DNA of 64,000 nucleotides from positions 116,879 to 180,878 of the forward strand of contig CAJTHL010000007.1 in assembly GCA_910576205.1 (NCBI GenBank). Reading direction: 5' to 3'. Numbering within the stretch: position 1 is the stretch's first letter; each line of letters starts with the position of its first letter. This document shows positions 61,275 through 64,000 of the stretch, in pieces. Origin of the DNA: Clostridia bacterium (GTDB taxonomy: Bacteria; Bacillota; Clostridia; Lachnospirales; Lachnospiraceae). Both the position numbers and the translations under genes were made by a program. Below the pieces are notes generated by a model. That model was not told where the DNA came from. It saw only the letters and a program-made list of their open reading frames with translations, and made no database searches.

Positions 61275-61581
61275 ATGGCAGAAGCAGCCATTTCAAAAAC
61301 CGCTTCGGTATTGAACTGGCAGGCAACCTTTACTTACCGTAGGATCATACGGATGCAAAAAACCGTCAATCATTATATCCGGGCCTTTTGGAGCGGTAAA
61401 GGAGCAGGCCTTCGGTCTGTATGCGCAACAAATGGCAACCTTCGGTTTTGTTGCAATGGCTTTTGATCCGTCCTTTGATGGAGAAAGCGGCGGCGAAGTA
61501 CGAGATACTGCCTCTCCGGGAATTTTCACAAAAGATTACAGGGGGGCGTTGGCGCGGCTGGTGGGGATCAGGGAGGAATAA
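61275..61581 (+). pseudogene. Alpha/beta hydrolase remnant
   Basis: The start (ATG with AAGGAGG) is kept, but the frame is broken. Pieces of a dienelactone-hydrolase-like enzyme appear in several frames: IELAGNLYLP followed by a stop, then KKPSIIISGPFGAVKEQ, GLYAQQMATFGFVAMAFDPS and FDGESGGEVRDTASPG. The catalytic Ser and the remainder of the fold are missing. At least one frameshift and one stop. Confidence 0.7.
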
Positions 61582-61589
61582 TGATTGGA

Positions 61590-61771
61590 TATGGGGCGCT
61601 CATGTATGGATTGATTCTAATGCGACAATATTGCCGGGAATAACGCTTGGAGATTGGGCGGTTGTCGCTGCAAGAGCCGTGGTAACGCAGGATATTCCGC
61701 CACGGACGGTAGCAGGAGGCGTTCCCGGAAAAGTATTAAAAGTGATCCCGGAAAAGAAGGGAGGGCACAAT
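61590..61771 (+). pseudogene. Hexapeptide O-acetyltransferase remnant
   Basis: The tail of a maltose-acetyltransferase-like protein: WGAHVWIDSNATILPGITLG, DWAVVAARAVVTQDIPP and VAGGVPGKVLKVIPEK. The front (two thirds) is absent. It is in frame with the aldo/keto reductase downstream, but no stop codon is needed to explain that gene, which has its own start. Confidence 0.7.
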
Positions 61772-62797
61772 ATGAAACGACTGTTTAATCTTATGCTGTC
61801 AGGCTTGCTTATCATTTCATTGTCAGCTTGTGGGAAGCAGGCTGGAATTGAACACTCCGGACAATTAGAAAGCACTGGAACGGTAGCGCAAACGACAATC
61901 CCCCAAACAGAAGAAACGGCAGAACCGGTAACGGATACAGAAACAGCGTCAAATCAGGAGGATCATCCTATGACAAATGATATTTCATTTAACTTTGAAA
62001 CAAGAACCGTTATGCTGAACAGCGGGTATGAAATGCCTATATATGGAATTGGCACTTATAGTCTTACAGGCGAGACTTGTGTGGAATCCATCACAGCGGC
62101 ATTGAATAGCGGAGTACGTTTGATAGATACCGCCTATATGTATCATAACGAGGAAAGTGTGGGCGAGGCTGTCAGAAATTCCGGCATACCGAGGGAAGAA
62201 ATTTTTGTTATCACGAAGCTGTATCCGAATCAGTTTTCAAATCCTGAAGAAGCGATTGAGGAGGCTCTTAACAAGCTGGATATTGATTACATTGATATGA
62301 TGTTGCTCCATCATCCGGGAACAGGTGACGTTGAGGCGTATCTTGCTATGGAGAAGGCAGTCGCCGATAGAAAAATCCGTTCTATCGGATTGTCGAACTG
62401 GTACATTGAGGAACTGGAAGAATTTTTACCGCAGGTAAATATCACACCTGCACTGGTTCAGAATGAGATACATCCATATTATCAAGAAAATGATGTAATC
62501 CCCTATATTCAAAGTCGCGGCATTGTAGTGCAGGGCTGGTATCCGCTGGGAGGCAGGGGCCATACAGCAGAGCTGCTTGGTGACGAGGTGATTTCTGAAA
62601 TTGCAGCGGCTCACGGAAAATCCTCTGCGCAGGTTATCCTGCGGTGGAATTTGCAAAAAGGTGTGGTTGTTATCCCCGGTTCCAGCAATCCTGAACATAT
62701 TCAGGAGAATACGGAACTGTTTGATTTTGAATTGACCGCAAAGGAAATGGAGCGGATCAATGCTCTTGACCGGGGTGAAAAGCATGACTGGTATTAA
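61772..62797 (+). CDS. Aldo/keto reductase with lipoprotein leader
   Basis: NAD(P)H-dependent reductase of 341 residues. The first 20 are a lipoprotein signal peptide with lipobox LSAC (Cys20), then a Thr/Glu-rich linker, then the AKR barrel from about residue 67. The catalytic tetrad is complete: D119, Y124 (in DTAYMYHNE), K149 (ITKL) and H180 (LLHHP). A second ATG at 61970 (residue 67) has a perfect AGGAGG eight bases upstream and would give a cytosolic enzyme. The start at 61772 has GGGAGGG. Confidence 0.85.
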   Translation: MKRLFNLMLSGLLIISLSACGKQAGIEHSGQLESTGTVAQTTIPQTEETAEPVTDTETASNQEDHPMTNDISFNFETRTVMLNSGYEMPIYGIGTYSLTGETCVESITAALNSGVRLIDTAYMYHNEESVGEAVRNSGIPREEIFVITKLYPNQFSNPEEAIEEALNKLDIDYIDMMLLHHPGTGDVEAYLAMEKAVADRKIRSIGLSNWYIEELEEFLPQVNITPALVQNEIHPYYQENDVIPYIQSRGIVVQGWYPLGGRGHTAELLGDEVISEIAAAHGKSSAQVILRWNLQKGVVVIPGSSNPEHIQENTELFDFELTAKEMERINALDRGEKHDWY

Positions 62798-62824
62798 AAT
62801 TTTCTCAAAATAGAGGTAAGAATA

Positions 62825-63409
62825 ATGAAGGTTTTAGGAATTAACAGTAGCGCCAGAAAGGACGGCAATACCGCAATATTGATGGAGAAGGTGTTTGAGG
62901 CTCTGAATAAAGAGGGCATTGAAACGGAAATCATTCAACTTTATAATAAAATAATTGAGCCATGCAAAGCATGTTGGGCATGTGGCGGAAAGAGAAACTG
63001 TGTTCATAAAAAAGATCAGTTTCAGGACATATTTGAAAAAATGACGCAGGCTGATGGAATTATTCTTGGTTCACCTGTTTATACAGCAAATATTTCTGCA
63101 AATATGCAGGCGCTGTTGGAGCGTGCTTCTGTAGTGACAGATATGAACCAAAAAGAAAATTTATTTCGACATAAGGCAGGTGCGGCTATTACGGCAGCAC
63201 GCAGAGGCGGCGCACTCAATGCACTCGACGCAATGAATCATTTTTTTATGCTGCAAAACATGTTTATTGCAGGCTCCACATACTGGCCTATGGCTTATGG
63301 GCAGATGCCGGGGGATGTTCAAAAGGATGAAGAAGGTCTTGCTACTATGAGCAATCTCGGCCAGAATATGGCGTATCTTTTGAAGGCTCTGGAAGAAAGG
63401 CGGCGATAA
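62825..63409 (+). CDS. Flavodoxin-family NAD(P)H-dependent oxidoreductase
   Basis: An FMN-binding reductase of 194 residues. The P-loop is [18 protein letters not shown], with [20 protein letters not shown] typical of the iron-sulfur flavoprotein/NAD(P)H reductase group, and a cysteine cluster [13 protein letters not shown] after residue 48. Follows the aldo/keto reductase by 27 bp and precedes the flavodoxin lipoprotein by 1 bp. Confidence 0.88.
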   Translation: MKVLGINSSARKDGNTAILMEKVFEALNKEGIETEIIQLYNKIIEPCKACWACGGKRNCVHKKDQFQDIFEKMTQADGIILGSPVYTANISANMQALLERASVVTDMNQKENLFRHKAGAAITAARRGGALNALDAMNHFFMLQNMFIAGSTYWPMAYGQMPGDVQKDEEGLATMSNLGQNMAYLLKALEERRR

Positions 63410-63410
63410 G

Positions 63411-63740
63411 GTGAAAAAGAAAATTTGCATAATGCTTTCATTTCTACTACTTTTTATTATGGCCGGATGTGGAAATCCGGGGGCTGGAAATGGAGCAGAA
63501 AGCACTCTGCCGCAAACGGATAGGCAGATAGAGCAACCATCAGAAGTGGTTTCAGAACTGGAACAGGAGCCTGATATGGAAACCAAAATATTAGTAGTTT
63601 ATTTTTCTGCTACTGGAACGACAAAGCCACTGGCAGAGTATGCAGCGGAAAATCTAAACGCTGATCTTTATGAGATAGTACCGGAAATCCCTTATACAGA
63701 GGAGGATTTGGCATATTATACAAATGGCCGGGCAGAATGA
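63411..63740 (+). CDS. Flavodoxin lipoprotein, truncated
   Basis: A 109-residue protein: lipoprotein signal with FIMAGC (Cys20), linker, and the first part of a flavodoxin ([35 protein letters not shown]). A TGA ends it at NGRAE where the family continues for about another 100 residues, so it is probably non-functional. The start is GTG at 63411. An internal ATG at 63576 with AGGAG six bases upstream repeats the arrangement seen in the reductase. Confidence 0.75.
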   Translation: MKKKICIMLSFLLLFIMAGCGNPGAGNGAESTLPQTDRQIEQPSEVVSELEQEPDMETKILVVYFSATGTTKPLAEYAAENLNADLYEIVPEIPYTEEDLAYYTNGRAE

Positions 63741-64000
63741 GAAAGAGAAAAAGCCGCCAAACCCTAGTGTTTACGGGAGGGTGTAAAAAATTCTGTGTCT
63801 ATAGGATTTTAAGATTCCTTGATAAGAGTTCGATATGTAGGATTTTGCTGTCGATTCCATGAATTTCCTGGTGTCGAATGTTCTTTCTATTTATAGTATA
63901 ACCACCGCAGGATTCTTTATTCATTATCACTTGATTTTTTTGCACTAAAAAAAGACATCTCAAAGAATGCTTTTTTGTGGGCTCTGCCCACACCCGGCCT
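63741..64000. other. Unassigned end of the window, possible transposon end
   Basis: No convincing gene. GGGTGTAAAAAATTCTGTG (from about 63779) resembles terminal repeats of IS256-type elements, from memory, and lies close to the premature end of the flavodoxin gene. A hairpin GTGGGC/GCCCAC is near 63978. The identity is not secure. Confidence 0.3.

Overview
The window reads as the chromosome of a motile, low-GC Gram-positive anaerobe of the class Clostridia, most likely a Lachnospiraceae. The basis is the gene repertoire: FliY with a CheC-like front half, the FliW/CsrA pair, FlbD, FabK instead of FabI, DUF5711 and DUF6147-like proteins, and lipoprotein-type oxidoreductases. Family assignments come from reading motifs; no database search was run.

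Region 1 (1-29.7 kb) is a flagellar and chemotaxis supercluster, almost entirely on the minus strand. Read 5' to 3' it runs cheA-cheW-cheR-cheB, then flgM-flgN-flgK-flgL-DUF6470-fliW-csrA, then a lytic transglycosylase with its own sigma-A promoter. Next comes the long late-assembly operon flgB-fliE-fliF-fliG-fliH-fliI-fliJ-fliK-flgD-(TIGR02530)-flgE-flbD-motA-motB-fliM-cheY-flgC-fliY-fliO-fliP-fliQ-fliR, cut by the window edge. A sigma-28-type -10 element precedes flgM and a sigma-A promoter precedes flgB. Oddities are flgC displaced to between cheY and fliY, no fliL between motB and fliM, and a FliY carrying two internal CheY-docking peptides plus a Met/Gln-rich tract. Divergent from cheA lie a second FliK-like gene and an FlhB C-terminal homologue. 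Nearby are a PilZ protein and a REC/HD-GYP/PAS/GGDEF protein, a c-di-GMP module that fits motility control.

Region 2 (32.7-43.4 kb) is mixed. Two diverged copies of a cassette (promoter, palindromic operator, secreted DUF6147-like gene, about 390 bp of conserved 3' region) flank a frameshifted AlbA_2/AAA_4 regulator. One copy has lost its coding sequence. Then follow an anti-sigma-like membrane protein, murG, an ECF sigma factor behind a HIT protein, a sensor-less histidine kinase with a Spo0A-box-like site, a PrpR_N fragment, and cvpA, DUF5711 and a membrane protein joining a degenerate MPN (JAMM-like) domain to LysM.

Region 3 (43.4-58.4 kb) starts with an IS3-family element sitting in the loop of an inverted repeat just past guaA, whose glutaminase domain is short and lacks its catalytic motif. 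After it comes the malonyl-CoA/fatty-acid operon acpP-fabK-fabD-fabG-fabF-accB-accC-accD-accA, an AMP-forming acyl-CoA synthetase and a PAS/winged-helix regulator. fabH and fabZ are not in this cluster; decayed acetyltransferase and flavodoxin genes lie upstream of acpP.

Region 4 (58.5-64 kb) is an eroded accessory region: an acetyltransferase, a LysR regulator, an internally deleted IS30-type element with perfect ends and 13-bp direct repeats, hydrolase and acetyltransferase remnants, an aldo/keto reductase lipoprotein, an FMN reductase, and a truncated flavodoxin lipoprotein next to what may be another transposon end. The two lipoproteins each keep a ribosome-binding site and start codon right before the enzyme domain, suggesting membrane and cytosolic forms. 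No rRNA, tRNA or CRISPR array was seen.
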